64,000 nt of DNA from Lutjanus erythropterus. Taxonomy: Eukaryota; Chordata; Actinopteri; Lutjaniformes; Lutjanidae. Position numbers and translations under genes: made by a program. This document shows positions 1 to 9,960 of the stretch, in pieces. The stretch's first letter is position 1. Each line of letters begins with the position of its first letter. A model generated the notes under the pieces. That model worked only from the letters and a program-made list of their open reading frames with translations. It did not search any database and had not been told where the DNA came from. The stretch lies in the NCBI GenBank assembly GCA_020091685.1, contig CM034607.1, positions 22,133,253 to 22,197,252 of the forward strand, in the 5' to 3' direction.

Positions 1-16
1 TTAACCCCTAAAAGCC

Positions 17-112
17 TTGCAACTGTTTGTTGAAAACAAATGCCAGGTTTTGAGGCTGGTTGCTAATAAAAAATGCAATGTAATTAATACATTAGAGACA
101 ATTAAGGGTGGG
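17..112. repeat. Diverged direct repeat, left copy
   Basis: Shares an interrupted series of matches with 1290-1385: an AACTGT..TTTGTTG core, AAACAAATG, then GCTGGTTGCTAAT, then TGTAATTAATA and ATTA. The two copies are in the same orientation about 1.27 kb apart and are heavily diverged. They may be an old segmental duplication or two copies of one old element. Confidence 0.5.
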
Positions 113-505
113 AGGAAAAAACTGATTCTTAGATATAACACAACTGCGGACATCTGTATCAGTTCACGGGTGTCAAAAATTGATTTTCTTCATACTAGTC
201 AATAATGTGATGAACAAAAAAGGCGGAATTCAACTGTGAGGGCGGTGCAGCACCTGTCTACAGTGAACACATGCTAGAGTTATATTGTAATCATAGCTTG
301 TAATTCATCTTTACAAAAGGCAGCGGTTGCAAGCATGTTTTGATTTAATGTCTAAATAATTACCTTTGCAAGATGAATATTGTGAATACTTTCTACCCCA
401 TCACCCAGAGACTACCGAAACGGAGAAGAGCAGTGGTCAGCTGTCTTCATTTAGAGACTACTTGTACAGAGGAGCAAAGAGGACTGATAGAGAGCTGAAC
501 ATCAT
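113..505. other. Unassigned AT-rich stretch
   Basis: No coding frame of note, no clear repeat and no RNA gene seen. Confidence 0.5.
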
Positions 506-510
506 GATGT

Positions 511-835
511 CATAGTGACCTTGACCTTTGACCTCCAACTTCTAATCATTTCATCATTACGTCCAGGTGAACGATTGCACCAAATTTGAAGAAAGTCCAC
601 CCTGGTGTTCCTGAGACATCGTATTCACAAAAAGTAAATAGATGTGAGTGCATAGTGACCTTTAATCAGTTCATCGTTGAGACCGAGTGGACATTTGTGT
701 CAAGTTTGAAGAAATTCCCTCAATGCGCTTTTGAGATATCATGTTCACAAGAATGGAACAGAAGGATGTATATACGTACATATGGACAGACAACCCAAAA
801 ACATAATGCCTCCAGCCAAGGCTTTTGTCAGCCCA
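511..835 (+). mobile_element. Dispersed fish repeat with internal tandem units
   Basis: Two internal units begin with CATAGTGACC at 511 and 651, so the period is about 140 bp. Each carries the series 'TGACCTTgACC..ATCAGTTCATC..AAATTTGAAGAAA..GAGATATC..TTCACAAGAATGG', and the element ends in 'CATAATGCCTCCAGCCA' near 820. I recognise this ladder from teleost genomes, where it occurs in many places, sometimes in long arrays. The open frame at 586-870 is made of these units and is not a gene. Confidence 0.7.
516..534 (-). promoter_or_regulatory. Three tandem nuclear-receptor half-sites
   Basis: Read on the minus strand this is AGGTCA-A-AGGTCA-AGGTCA: a DR1 (the spacing bound by PPAR/RXR, HNF4 and COUP-TF) overlapping a TCAAGGTCA monomer site of the ERR/SF-1 type. 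The sites are part of the dispersed repeat, so any activity would be repeat-borne. Binding is inferred from motif alone. Confidence 0.35.
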
Positions 836-1500
836 CTAACAGTGCAGCAGAGAGGCTGCTGGAGACATAATGTTAATAACAACACAGCAGAGCACTGTAT
901 CTCCACCTCATTTTGAAATTATCATACAGGCAGGAGACTGTAAGAGGCTTTCAAACTGATTAATTCAATAATTAATGCAGTTAACTTTGTAAAATAAAAA
1001 GGCTGCGGACCATTTATCTTAATAGCCAGTTATTTTTCATATTGTATTTCCATGGAATGAGGACACCAGTAAATAGTTTGGAATTACAGTATACCGGAGC
1101 GAGAGACTGAAAATTATGGCCCTTTTTTTGAGTCATTCAGTCAAAATTCTGAATCAAACTGGACGCCAAAGAATCAGATTGAATTTGGAGGTTCCCCTTA
1201 TGAAACACTGTGACGAACACCACACAGTGATGATGCATTTCATGATGGTTATTGTAATTCAATAACCCGTCCTTCGACCTCTGAGAGCATCACAACTGTG
1301 TTTGTTGTAAACAAATGTTTGGAAGCTGGTTGCTAATGAATTTGGGTGGCCACCCTACATGTAATTAATATATTACTGACAATGCAAACCAAAAGAAGAT
1401 AATTGTTATGACACAATAAAGTCTGCTGCCTCAATTCTATACCAGTTAGAAATAACTATAATAACAGAGTGTAAACAGACCGCCACTCCGCAAAGAAACC
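836..1500. other. Unassigned stretch
   Basis: AT-rich and without recognisable genes. It contains the right copy of the direct repeat (1290-1385). Confidence 0.45.
1290..1385. repeat. Diverged direct repeat, right copy
   Basis: Partner of 17-112; see that entry for the shared blocks. Confidence 0.5.
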
Positions 1501-1529
1501 CCACGCAGAGAATTAAACACACACGCAAA

Positions 1530-1710
1530 CATCTGTCACTTTGATCTTTGATTGATTTTGTGCCCTTTAAACAAGTCAATCATTAACAAACCAACAAATT
1601 AAGTCATTAATTGCCATGACAGCTGGCGACACCTCTTTTATTAATCCTTGTCTGCATAATTAATAAGTCTTAACTGGAATTAATATGAATGAATTGTTGT
1701 TTGGGATTCA
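1530..1710. promoter_or_regulatory. Candidate conserved non-coding element (TCF, homeodomain, TALE motifs)
   Basis: A dense motif block outside any recognised repeat. CTTTGATCTTTGAT (1539-1552) is a double TCF/LEF-like core. TGACAGCTG (1617-1625) combines a MEIS/TALE core with an E-box. At least six TAAT or ATTA homeodomain cores lie between, including 'TGCATAATTAATAA'. This composition is typical of vertebrate developmental enhancers, but conservation cannot be tested from a single genome. Confidence 0.35.
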
Positions 1711-1732
1711 GGTGACAAGGAGAAAAATCTGC

Positions 1733-1758
1733 TGTGTGTGTGTGTGTGTGTGTGTGTG
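1733..1758 (+). repeat. (TG)n microsatellite
   Basis: Uninterrupted TG dinucleotides, about 13 units. Confidence 0.95.
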
Positions 1759-1868
1759 CAAACGTGTCAAAGAGGCAGAGGTTTAATGCCCTCCGTACAT
1801 AATGATGAATGGGTATTTGTTGTTGTCCCACACACACCTACAGAATGAAATAATGACACAAAAACCTG

Positions 1869-1871
<3 letters not shown>

Positions 1872-1945
<74 letters not shown>
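1872..1945 (+). repeat. Long (GT)n microsatellite
   Basis: About 37 GT units, the longest pure dinucleotide run in the window. It creates spurious poly(Val-Cys) and poly(Thr-His) frames on both strands. Likely length-polymorphic and able to adopt Z-DNA. Confidence 0.97.
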
Positions 1946-1946
<1 letters not shown>

Positions 1947-1949
1947 TGT

Positions 1950-2430
1950 GTGAGATGTCAGCAATACATCCTGCTGTAAAGTTGTGAGAAGATGAGCTCA
2001 TCACATACACAATGAACAACCTGCTGACCCATTTTGTGTAAATAGGTCAACAGGTAGCTCACATTCATACATTCACACATTTTCTACTGAACCCAGTTTT
2101 AACTTTGGGTATTTACGTGCGTGAGGAAGAGCCAGGGCGACACACAGAGACACTGTGAGGATGACACAGAAAGAAAGGAAGACCTACTGACAGAAAAAAA
2201 CACAGAGGTTCACACACTGCCTCAGTCAGAGGAGCGAAACTCATTTGTGGGAGACTACATCTCAGAAATAAACTGAATGTCTTCGTAATGTGTGTGTTTG
2301 TAAGTGTGTTTGTGTGCAGCATGAGAGTCAAACTTGCTTGTGGGCCTGACTGAATTGTCTCTACTCAACATTCCTCCAAAACTCCCAAAAAAATCTGCCA
2401 AATCTGACTTGTACGAGCACATCAAAGACT
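1950..2430. other. Unassigned stretch
   Basis: No feature recognised. Low-complexity GAAA/CACA character toward the right. Confidence 0.4.
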
Positions 2431-2439
2431 ACAAAATAC

Positions 2440-2830
2440 CACAACACACACACACACATGTGCACATACAAGCGTGCACATGTGCATATACACAGTTGAA
2501 GGCATGCAAACACACACATACATAGACACAGTTGGACACACACACACACACACAGACCACAGCTAAAAGCATCAAGCAGCTCAAAGCAATCCGCCCTGCT
2601 GAATAACATCACCAAGCAAAGCCACCATACCACATAATGAAAAACATACACAAACACACACACATACAAACACGCATACACACATGTGCGCCAAAGGCCT
2701 CATGCGTATGTACCCAGTGCCATAAACTCAGGCTTGCACTAATCATTTATCTGTATAAACACACTGAAATAACAGACATTCATACAACTACACAGCATGA
2801 AGACACACACATAGACAAAGTGAGCCAATG
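2440..2830 (-). repeat. Cryptic CA-rich simple sequence
   Basis: A series of short, interrupted (CA)n tracts (CACACACACACATG, ACACACACATACAT, CACACACACACACACA and others). The Cys/Val-rich minus frame at 2361-2681 is a by-product of this composition. Confidence 0.8.
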
Positions 2831-2849
2831 AAACTCACCACAAATGATC

Positions 2850-3586
2850 TTAAAGGGATAGTTCAGATTGTTTGAAGTGGGGTTGTGTGAGGTACTTATC
2901 CACAGTCAGTGTATTGCCTACCATAGATGCTGGTCAGCACACTCCTAGGAGAAGCAAAGACCACCAGCACAGAAGCTACGCAATGTACTGCTGTGGATGG
3001 GGTCAGCAACATTTTTTTAGTTGCTTAAAAAACAGAATAAGGCAACTATTGCTCTCTCCAAACCAACCAAACTCCATAGGTGAAATCAGTCATTTTACCT
3101 CGCAGGACACGGGAGTTGCTGGCCTACTGCTGCTTCAACCTGTTAGTTTGTTTTTGTTACTGTGTGACTATAATATTTAAAAAGCACAGTTCAGACTCAT
3201 TTAAGTTACACAATAAGACAAATAAACTGTCAAAACAAGCCAGCAGTAGACCAGCAACTCCCAAGTTCAGGGAGGTAAAAGAACTTATTTTGCCTATGGA
3301 GTTTGACATTATATGCTCTCTCCGAACCAACCAGTTTCCCATCAAAAAAGTCTGTCTGATGACAAGGTTAAGCTGTGAAAATATTCTCAATACAGCACAC
3401 ATAAACTGAAAAAGATTTGTTTTAGGTGGACCTTTATTAAGTCGGTAAAATATATTTTTCTGCTGACCCTGTCCACAACAATTCATTGCTTAGCTTCCTC
3501 TCTGCTTCTCCAAACTGGGGTTGTGTTGACCTCCATCCACTGTAGTTATACACCGACTCTCGGTAAGTTCCTCATACAACCTTTAA
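2850..3586. mobile_element. Palindromic TTAA-flanked DNA transposon (copy 1)
   Basis: Starts TTAA-AGGGATAGTTCAG (TTAA 2850-2853) and ends CCT-TTAA (3583-3586). The two halves are inverted copies of each other: the segment around 3070-3135 (CAAACTCCATAGGTGA..TTTTACCTCG..GGGAGTTGCTGG) returns as its complement around 3238-3305. The right arm is shortened just before its terminus. There is no internal transposase, so this is a non-autonomous fold-back (MITE-like) element. TTAA target duplication is known for piggyBac and Kolobok superfamilies; which one applies here is inference. Related copies are at 15602-16255 and 46164-46790. Confidence 0.75.
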
Positions 3587-3610
3587 ATAATACAAACTAT
3601 GCCTTTAAAG

Positions 3611-4580
3611 CAGGAGCCTCAAACTCCATCACAGAAGGGGTCAAAATTTAAAATAAAGTTGCGGGCCAAACAGGATTAACTTTTATTGAACAGTCTGAAA
3701 CTGACTGTTTTATTCAGAAATATGAATTTGAACAGCCAGACTGCAACAACTTTTTCCTCAATCAAATAAATAAAATTTAAAATATTTTTTTTCTTCAACA
3801 ATAACATAAAGCAAAATGAGAATATTTCAGCTCAGAATATTTAAGCTCACATATCCGATCAGCAACAGTATTTCTGCAGAGGCTTACATTTGAAAATGCT
3901 TGCTTTTTGTCTGGACACAAGACGTCGCCCACTTTAGTCATGCAGCACTTCAAAAGCTCTCCCTCTGTAAATGGCCGGGCTGATTTGGCTGATTTGGCGA
4001 TCTCTTCTGCCATTATAAATCTAGCTTTCACAGCAGCTTCACTTTGTGATTTTGCTTCTGTGAACACAGCCTGCTGTGACACCAGACTCTTTTTAAACTT
4101 TCTGCCTTCTGTAGCTTCTGCTGTGTGTCCAGGGTTTTGTACTTATCCTGATGTTATGTCTCATAGTGCCGTCTTATGTTTTATTCTTTAATTACGTCCA
4201 CATTAGGCACACAGGTTTACCTCCGATGTCAACAAACAGGTACTCTGCCTCCCACCTGCTTTGAAAGTCCCTGTTTTCAGTCCACGTTTCGTTTGGCCAT
4301 TTATTTTGGGGGCTAAGTGTCACTGTAAAAGCATTGACCGATGCATTCATCCGCTGACCACTGATCAGTGTGTCATTAAAGCAGCGGGAGGAGGGGTTGG
4401 TGCACAGGTCTTGACTTGCATGGCAGCTGTTGCGGTGCATTGTGGGATTTGTAGTATGAGTAGTGGGAGTGCTATTTACCAGCGGGTCATTCATAATAGA
4501 CACATGAAATTATCTCGCGGGCCGTATATAATTGTATCTAGGCCAGATGTGGCCCAAGGGCCTTGAGTTTGACGTGTGTG
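3611..4580 (-). mobile_element. hAT element remnant, deletion derivative
   Basis: The left end CAGGAGCCTCAAACTCCATC (3611-3630) and the right end, whose complement contains TCAAACTCAAGG, are the usual termini of hAT elements in vertebrates (CAGGGG.CTCAAACTC). The interior holds the N-terminal third of a transposase gene followed directly by non-coding 3' sequence, so the catalytic region has been lost. No convincing 8-bp target duplication remains (CTTTAAAG left, CTTAATGA right). Confidence 0.75.
3846..4300 (-). pseudogene. Broken hAT transposase, N-terminal part (GTF2IRD2/ZBED-like type)
   Basis: Transposase of the hAT superfamily, type with an N-terminal BED-like zinc finger, also known from the domesticated tail of GTF2IRD2. 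The probable start is the ATG complementary to 4298-4300 (MAKRNVD). Recognisable pieces follow in order: ENRDFQSRWEAEY, GGKPVCL, RHYET, HQDKYKTLDTQQKLQ, then SQQAVFTEAKSQSEAAVKA, RPFTEGELLK and NVSLCRNTVADRICEL. The frame is destroyed: about 2 bases are lost after MAKRNVD near 4280, the finger cysteine expected after VCL is a Trp codon followed by a stop, a TAA interrupts the segment at 4154-4156, and there is another shift before SQQAV. The DDE catalytic domain and hAT dimerisation domain are absent. Dead copy; no function is likely. Confidence 0.85.
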
Positions 4581-5560
4581 CTTAATGAGACACAGAGAAA
4601 AAATACTTATTTTCCAACTTTGCCCTGGTGGCGTTCTACCTTACCGAGAGTTCAAGTTTGATTTAAGGAAATTTGGGGAAATTCTCCTTTAAGACTTCTG
4701 CCACCACCCCAATATAACTACAGTGAATGGAATTTTGTGTCGACACGCTGAAAAGTGGTATTTGTGAAACTCAACGATCTCTTTCCAGAAACAATATCCC
4801 AGTTATTTTGGATAATACAGACATGTCACTGTGGACAGTTTTCACTTTTTTTTTTTTTTTTTACTTTGGCTGAAACTGTTCACAATGAAAACTGTCGAGA
4901 CAGCAAGAAAGAAGGCATGAGTGTGTGCGCGAGAAAGAGAAAGGAAACAGACATAGAGCACTTCAGCGTGTGTTTTGACACAGGTGTAGGAGGATAACAC
5001 AGCAGTTGTGTGTGGGTGTGTGTACACTTGGTACAACTGATGACCTAGGAAAAAAATCAAGCCGTCCTGAACAAATTGTCTGTCTATGTTTGTGTGTGCA
5101 CCTAAAATGCAGCTTTACAACAGTCTGATACAGCAAAATATGGTGAGTCAAAAGTGCATCATGCCAGACATCACTACTTTAACACTTAACACTTCTGCAA
5201 AATTCGATAAAAATTCATGCACTGTCTCACATAAGAGTAAAAGATTTTTCCAACTCAACAGACACACAGCCTTGTTAACACACAGATGCAGAGTTTGACA
5301 GAGAATTTCAACAGAAACAAAAGAATGGTCACACACCTATTATTATAATGTATCCTACACCACAAACCACTGCAGCTTTGTGCACACACTTACACAATAA
5401 CCTCAACTGTATGTATTTGCATTTCCTGTAGTACAATAAACTGTGTGTGTTTTCAAATGCATGAATGCATGCAGCAACAGAAACCCTGGCCTGTTCAATT
5501 CAAACGCTGGAGGCATCTCACAAAAAAACATGATTGTTTTCAAAGTGCAGCTGCAAAAAT
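4581..5560. other. Unassigned stretch with poly-T tract
   Basis: A T18-type run lies at about 4847-4862. The text near 4690-4740 ('AATATAACTACAGTGAATGG') resembles a short dispersed-repeat piece. No gene seen. Confidence 0.4.
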
Positions 5561-5569
5561 AAGTTGATT

Positions 5570-5900
5570 AATGACTTTGTTGTCAATTGTTAAATTAATC
5601 ACCAAATTATTAAATTATTAAATAATCATTTTGAGTCTTTTTTTAAGAAAAGAAAGTCCAGATTCTATGATTTCAGCTCTTCAAGTGTGAGTATTTTCAG
5701 ATTTCTTTTACTCCTCTGTGAAAGTAAACTGAACACCTTTGGGTTGTGGACAGATCAAGACATTAAGGGATGTCACTTTGGGCTTTGCAAAACAATTATC
5801 TCAACATTTTTCACCATTTTGTTGCATTTTATGGACAAAACAGCTCGTCAAAAATATAAACAGATGAATCAATCATGAAAATAATGCAGCACTAATTCAA
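5570..5900 (-). mobile_element. Dispersed ATTAATCG-type repeat, degraded
   Basis: Contains the hallmark order TTTCAGCTCTTCAAGTGTGAG..TATTTTCAG..TTTGGGTTGTGGACAG..GATGTCACTTTGGGCTTTG..CATTTTATGGACAAAACA..AATCATGAAAATAATGCAGC. This is the complement of the consensus beginning AGGGCTGCAACTAACGATTA. Same family as 14620-14900, 25600-25712, 32935-33640, 34145-34360 and 36130-36440. Confidence 0.7.
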
Positions 5901-7300
5901 ACTAAACAAAAGCTCTACATTTCTGGGTGAAAAATCATGCAGCTATACATCGTCCTTCTGTAATTACAGGCCTACTATCACTTTCACCTCCCTAGCAGAT
6001 TGTCTTCTTCTGTTAGATACATTAACACCAATGGTATTTATCAATATTACTACCACTGTCGTGGTGTAGTAAAGCTCGCCGTATTTGCAAAGCAAAGTCA
6101 ACAGTTATGTCAGAGAGGTTCAGTTTACAAGACACGGCTGGTAACAATTACTTACATATTTTGCTCTCAGTACATACGATCTTACCCTTCAAACAACTGA
6201 CCAAGTCGCTACCACTAAACTTTACTGAGTGCAAGGAACTAACGAGCCCTGTTCCTAACGAAGTTTACTGAACCGGGGTGCAACGACGTAGGCATGATCG
6301 CTCATCAGTCACTCTTTAATGTTTATAATGTCACAGACATTCATCAGCTTTTTCTGAATGTGCATGATAATCGTACAAACAGCTTTCCGCCCTCACAAGT
6401 GCAGCAGTTAAACCTGAAGACCACAGCATGGGTAGCATTTTGAGGCAACGCACACAGTCACTTCCTCCAACAGAGATGACTAAGAGCACTTTTTCATAAT
6501 ACTTCTTCTCAGAGTAGCTCTGCATGAACGCCATTTTATCAGCCAGTCATTTAGTCTCAGTAAACCATCTCATGCAAAGGTAATAATGCCGATCTACTGA
6601 GCCCCGCGAGCTGGTCGAGCTCTGAGAGGCAGAGATGCCGTTCAAAACTTTTTTCTTCAATATGAACAAACAATGCCTGTAGTTTTGTGTTCAATTGTTT
6701 TTAACGGCTGAACAGATAAACATTAAAAAAAACATGCTCTCAAGCACGCCCACACAAAAATGCACACACACACACACACCACAAACATAGCCTTCTAACG
6801 TTGTATATTGCAATACATTTTTATTTTAAGAGTAATACTTAAAAAGTAAAGCTAATTCTAGAGATGAATATATATGTCTTTGTGGTAAAAACTAAACAGA
6901 AACTGATGTTACTGACTGAAAAGAGATCAATGATTATTCACGTTTTGAGTAATTTCTAATAAATAAGAATAATTGTGTCATTAAATAATATTAGGATCAC
7001 TAAACATTTATTTTAAATAAAACTAATATTTTAAAAATTGCAATATAATAACGAGGGACATGATGCCACCTTCAATTACTAAATTTTACTGGAGCATGCA
7101 GACAATTTTAACAAATTTGACAAATTTAAAGTTGTTTAATTATTTGATTTTAATCAAATGAATTATGTCACATAATCCTTGTGATGGAGATAATAATGGT
7201 ATTAAACTTATTAACCATAATAATGAGGAATTACGGTTAAAAAAAACAAAAAAAAAAAAAACAACAACAATTGATTGGATTAAAAAACACGATGTCCTAC
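5901..7300. other. Unassigned stretch
   Basis: AT-rich. A short (CA)n lies at 6759-6779 and an A-rich tract at 7240-7270. A few CpGs and lightly structured repeats near 6220-6310 are not assigned. No gene recognised. Confidence 0.4.
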
Positions 7301-8335
7301 CTCTGCTGTTCATCAGGTTATAAAAACATCATGGCTGACTCCTGTCCTTGGCATTAGTTCGATTCGACCCAGCACCGCAAAGGTCCGTCCAGCAGCAGCC
7401 AACAGTCCGGCTACTGTCCCTCAGTACTCCACACAATAATGGGAAGCAGAAACCAGGTGTCAGGCCCAAACTAATATCCCACCATTTCTTTATCAGGTCC
7501 ACGTAACTCCACACAGGTCCGTGAACTCCGGAGCAAAAGGTCTTAAACTCCACTCAGCATCAGCTACCTTTGGTCCAGGGCTGTTGCTCCTCTTATGTGT
7601 AACAGCTGGCCAATACAGCTTTGAGTTTGATCAAGAGTGTTGTAGATCCGTGTCAGAAGTATTATGCAGGCTGCCCTTCTTTGCTGTCCAGTCTTGTTTT
7701 TTTTTTGTTTTTTTGGTTCTGGTTCAGGTCCTCAGTCACGGTTGTCAGAGTCCACCATCACTTTAACAACCTGGAAAATGACAGGAGGACAAATAACGTT
7801 AGAAATGAACACATTCTGCAGCGTTTACTGGAAGCCATTGGGGCCAGACTTCAGACATTTTCTTCATATTTTAGGTGTACGGGAAACAATTTTGTGCAGA
7901 CTTTAGACATCCAAATTGACCGGCTGATCAAAGGTGCACAATAAGAAAAAATATTTAGTGCCCCGCTGAGACCCTCAGCCAGTCAAACTCTCTAATTGTA
8001 CCAATTTTGTTTTATCACTGTAGCTGACAGCTGACAACGCCTTCCACATGTGAAGATTGTTTGAAGGCCTGGTAATGTATTCCATACAAACATCAAAAAA
8101 TAGGTGTACCGGTGACAAAGGAATGTAAAGGAAACCTGTTTTTTCCCTTCCTATTTGTCTCCAAAATCTGCAATTAAATCTGTGTGCCTTTTCAAACACT
8201 TGCAGCGAGGAAGGCCATGTTCGATTTATAGCAAACACTTCCTTACAACCAGCTTGTGTATGTTTGTGGAATTACAGAAGTTGGTGCAGTCTAATAACAG
8301 CAATCTACAAAACAAGACACACTGGTGGTAACACA
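7301..8335. other. Unassigned stretch, locally GC-richer
   Basis: 7360-7600 is richer in G and C than its surroundings and has overlapping short frames on both strands (for example 7329-7553 minus and 7621-7944 plus). I find no recognisable domain and no splice structure. Probably a remnant of a dispersed element. Confidence 0.3.
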
Positions 8336-8660
8336 CTCAATCAGCTAAAAATACTTAGTGTGTGAATTAAGTGTTCACTACAATGTGCTGCCAATAAATT
8401 GGTGACAAAAAAGCCACTAATAATACCACGAGGAATTAATTCAAATTAGAAAACAATTACAGCCTGTGGTAGCTCTCTTTCTCTGCATTTCGATAATTAT
8501 TATTCACTCCATTTCAATATTGATCGCTTCATGAATCAGAACGGGGCGGTCATCAATGAGCAATTTCCAGGGATTAATAAATAAATTCATCGTTGGGTAT
8601 TAAATCTCCAGCGGCTGTGACCGTTGACAATCGTATTTCTCTTTATTCGGTAATTCTAGT
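8336..8660. promoter_or_regulatory. Candidate conserved non-coding element (homeodomain-rich)
   Basis: Balanced, non-repetitive sequence with many homeodomain cores and little simple sequence: AGGAATTAATTCAAATTAG, AAACAATTACAGCCTG, CGATAATTATTATTC, ATTGATCGCTTCATGAATC, and GGGATTAATAAATAAATTC near 8570. It sits between simple-sequence regions and matches none of the repeats seen elsewhere. Enhancer identity is inference from texture only. Confidence 0.35.
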
Positions 8661-8885
8661 GTTAAATGTCAGGCTCTCCAGTTCTCAGTTCCCCCTTTTG
8701 TTGCCCCAACCACAAAAATCACCCCACCCTCTCTGTCTGTACCACTCCTCTCTTCTCTGTGTGTGTGTCTGTGTGTGCCACCCCTTCTTCTTCTTTCCAT
8801 CCGTCTTGCCTCTTTCTCTCTCTCACCGCAAATCTAAATCTGAGTCTGTATTTATACAAAGCCAGTTTCCTTGGGTCAGTCTGAG

Positions 8886-8887
<2 letters not shown>

Positions 8888-8919
<32 letters not shown>
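8888..8919 (+). repeat. (GT)n microsatellite
   Basis: About 16 GT units, preceded by a CT-rich tract (8680-8830). Confidence 0.95.
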
Positions 8920-8921
<2 letters not shown>

Positions 8922-9111
8922 CAGCGGTGGATAAGAAACAAGTTTAAAGTCTTCACACATACACACACACACACTTCAGAGCATAGTCTATATTTGGAAC
9001 TTGTTTCTTCATCGCTTATAAAGCCACTGTTTTATCTTCTGTGCATATAAAACCAATTTCTTTGGATACAACAGAACTTAATATTTCTATGACTAGTTGC
9101 ACTACTGCCCC

Positions 9112-9615
9112 TGAACACTGTAAAAAAGAAATATTTGTCTTAACTTCAAAGAGTTAAAAGAGTCCAGGTTGCCTTAAAATTTTAAGCTGAGTGAATTTGG
9201 GAAAACAAGTCGAGGTTAAACTTCTCCAGTCAAATTAACTTGATATTCATTCACCTGTACTTGAGAAAACAGAGTCAATAAGCTCAAGATATTAAGTTGA
9301 CACAACAACTCCTCGGCCCATTGATGAACATCACAAAACATTAAGCTTTCCTTTTACATTTTCTCAGTTAGAAAAGTCAGTTCTTCACTTCAAACAATGA
9401 ACTAACACCATCTGCTGCTCCTGTTGGGTCTCAGTGGAGCTGTAACTCTCACACAATGCATAACGGGAAGTCTGCCAATTTGCTGATCATGTCTCTTTAG
9501 AGACTTAATTTAATGCATTGATTGAGCTCTGTGGACTGCAATCATTCAACTCATCATTTCAAGTCAACAGACAAGTTAAAGGAAAACTTTAAGTTACATT
9601 GACTTGAATTAGTCA
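9112..9615. mobile_element. CACTGTAAAAAA-type palindromic MITE (copy 1)
   Basis: Begins ACACTGTAAAAAAGAAATA and carries the family's internal signature: CAAATTAACTTGATATTCA, GATATTAAGTTGAC, CACCATCTGCTGCTCCTGTT, GGGTCTCAGTGGAGCTGTAA, ATGCATAACGGGAAGTCTGC, GCTGATCATGTCTC, then inverted TTGAAATGA-like text. Non-autonomous. Other copies at 26581-27337 and 55805-56240. Confidence 0.7.
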
Positions 9616-9623
9616 AGTAAAAT

Positions 9624-9960
9624 GCCACGTCAGGCCAGTAAATCTAGTAAGTCACTTGCCCAACCCAACAACTGGTAAAAAGAATTAAACTATTAAACTA
9701 CTTTGATAACCACTTACTACTTAAAGTTATCTTTTATGCAAAAATAGCAGAAAGTTTTCAGCCTCTTAAATATGGAGATTTCCTTCTTTACTCCACTTAT
9801 TATCATATTAAGCTGTATATCTTTGGGGTTTAGAAAAAACATTTAAAGACATCACCTTGGACTTTCAGAAAGTGGGATTTTTCACTATTTTCCAGCATTT
9901 TATAGACGTTGCTGCCCTCAATTAAAGATGACAATCATTTTTTTTTTCTTTGTTGTTATG
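9624..9960 (+). repeat. Repeat shared with 58816-59090
   Basis: Matching blocks in the same order: CACGTCAGGC.AgTAAATCTAG (9628), TTCAGCCTCTtAAATATGGAG, GATTTCCT.CTT, TATCATATTAA, CACTTTATAGA-like. The second half blends into the ATTAATCG family ('GACATCACCTTGGACTTTC', 'CATTTTATAGACG'). Confidence 0.6.

Noticed and set aside
586..870. 94-codon plus frame
   Set aside because: Made of the dispersed repeat's tandem units.
1767..2019. His/Thr-rich frames on the minus strand
   Set aside because: They are translations of a (CA)n microsatellite.
2361..2681. 106-codon Cys/Val-rich minus frame
   Set aside because: Simple-sequence composition; no signal peptide, domain or splice support.
3080..3486. 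Two overlapping 109-codon frames on opposite strands
   Set aside because: They lie in the inverted halves of the palindromic element and reflect its symmetry.
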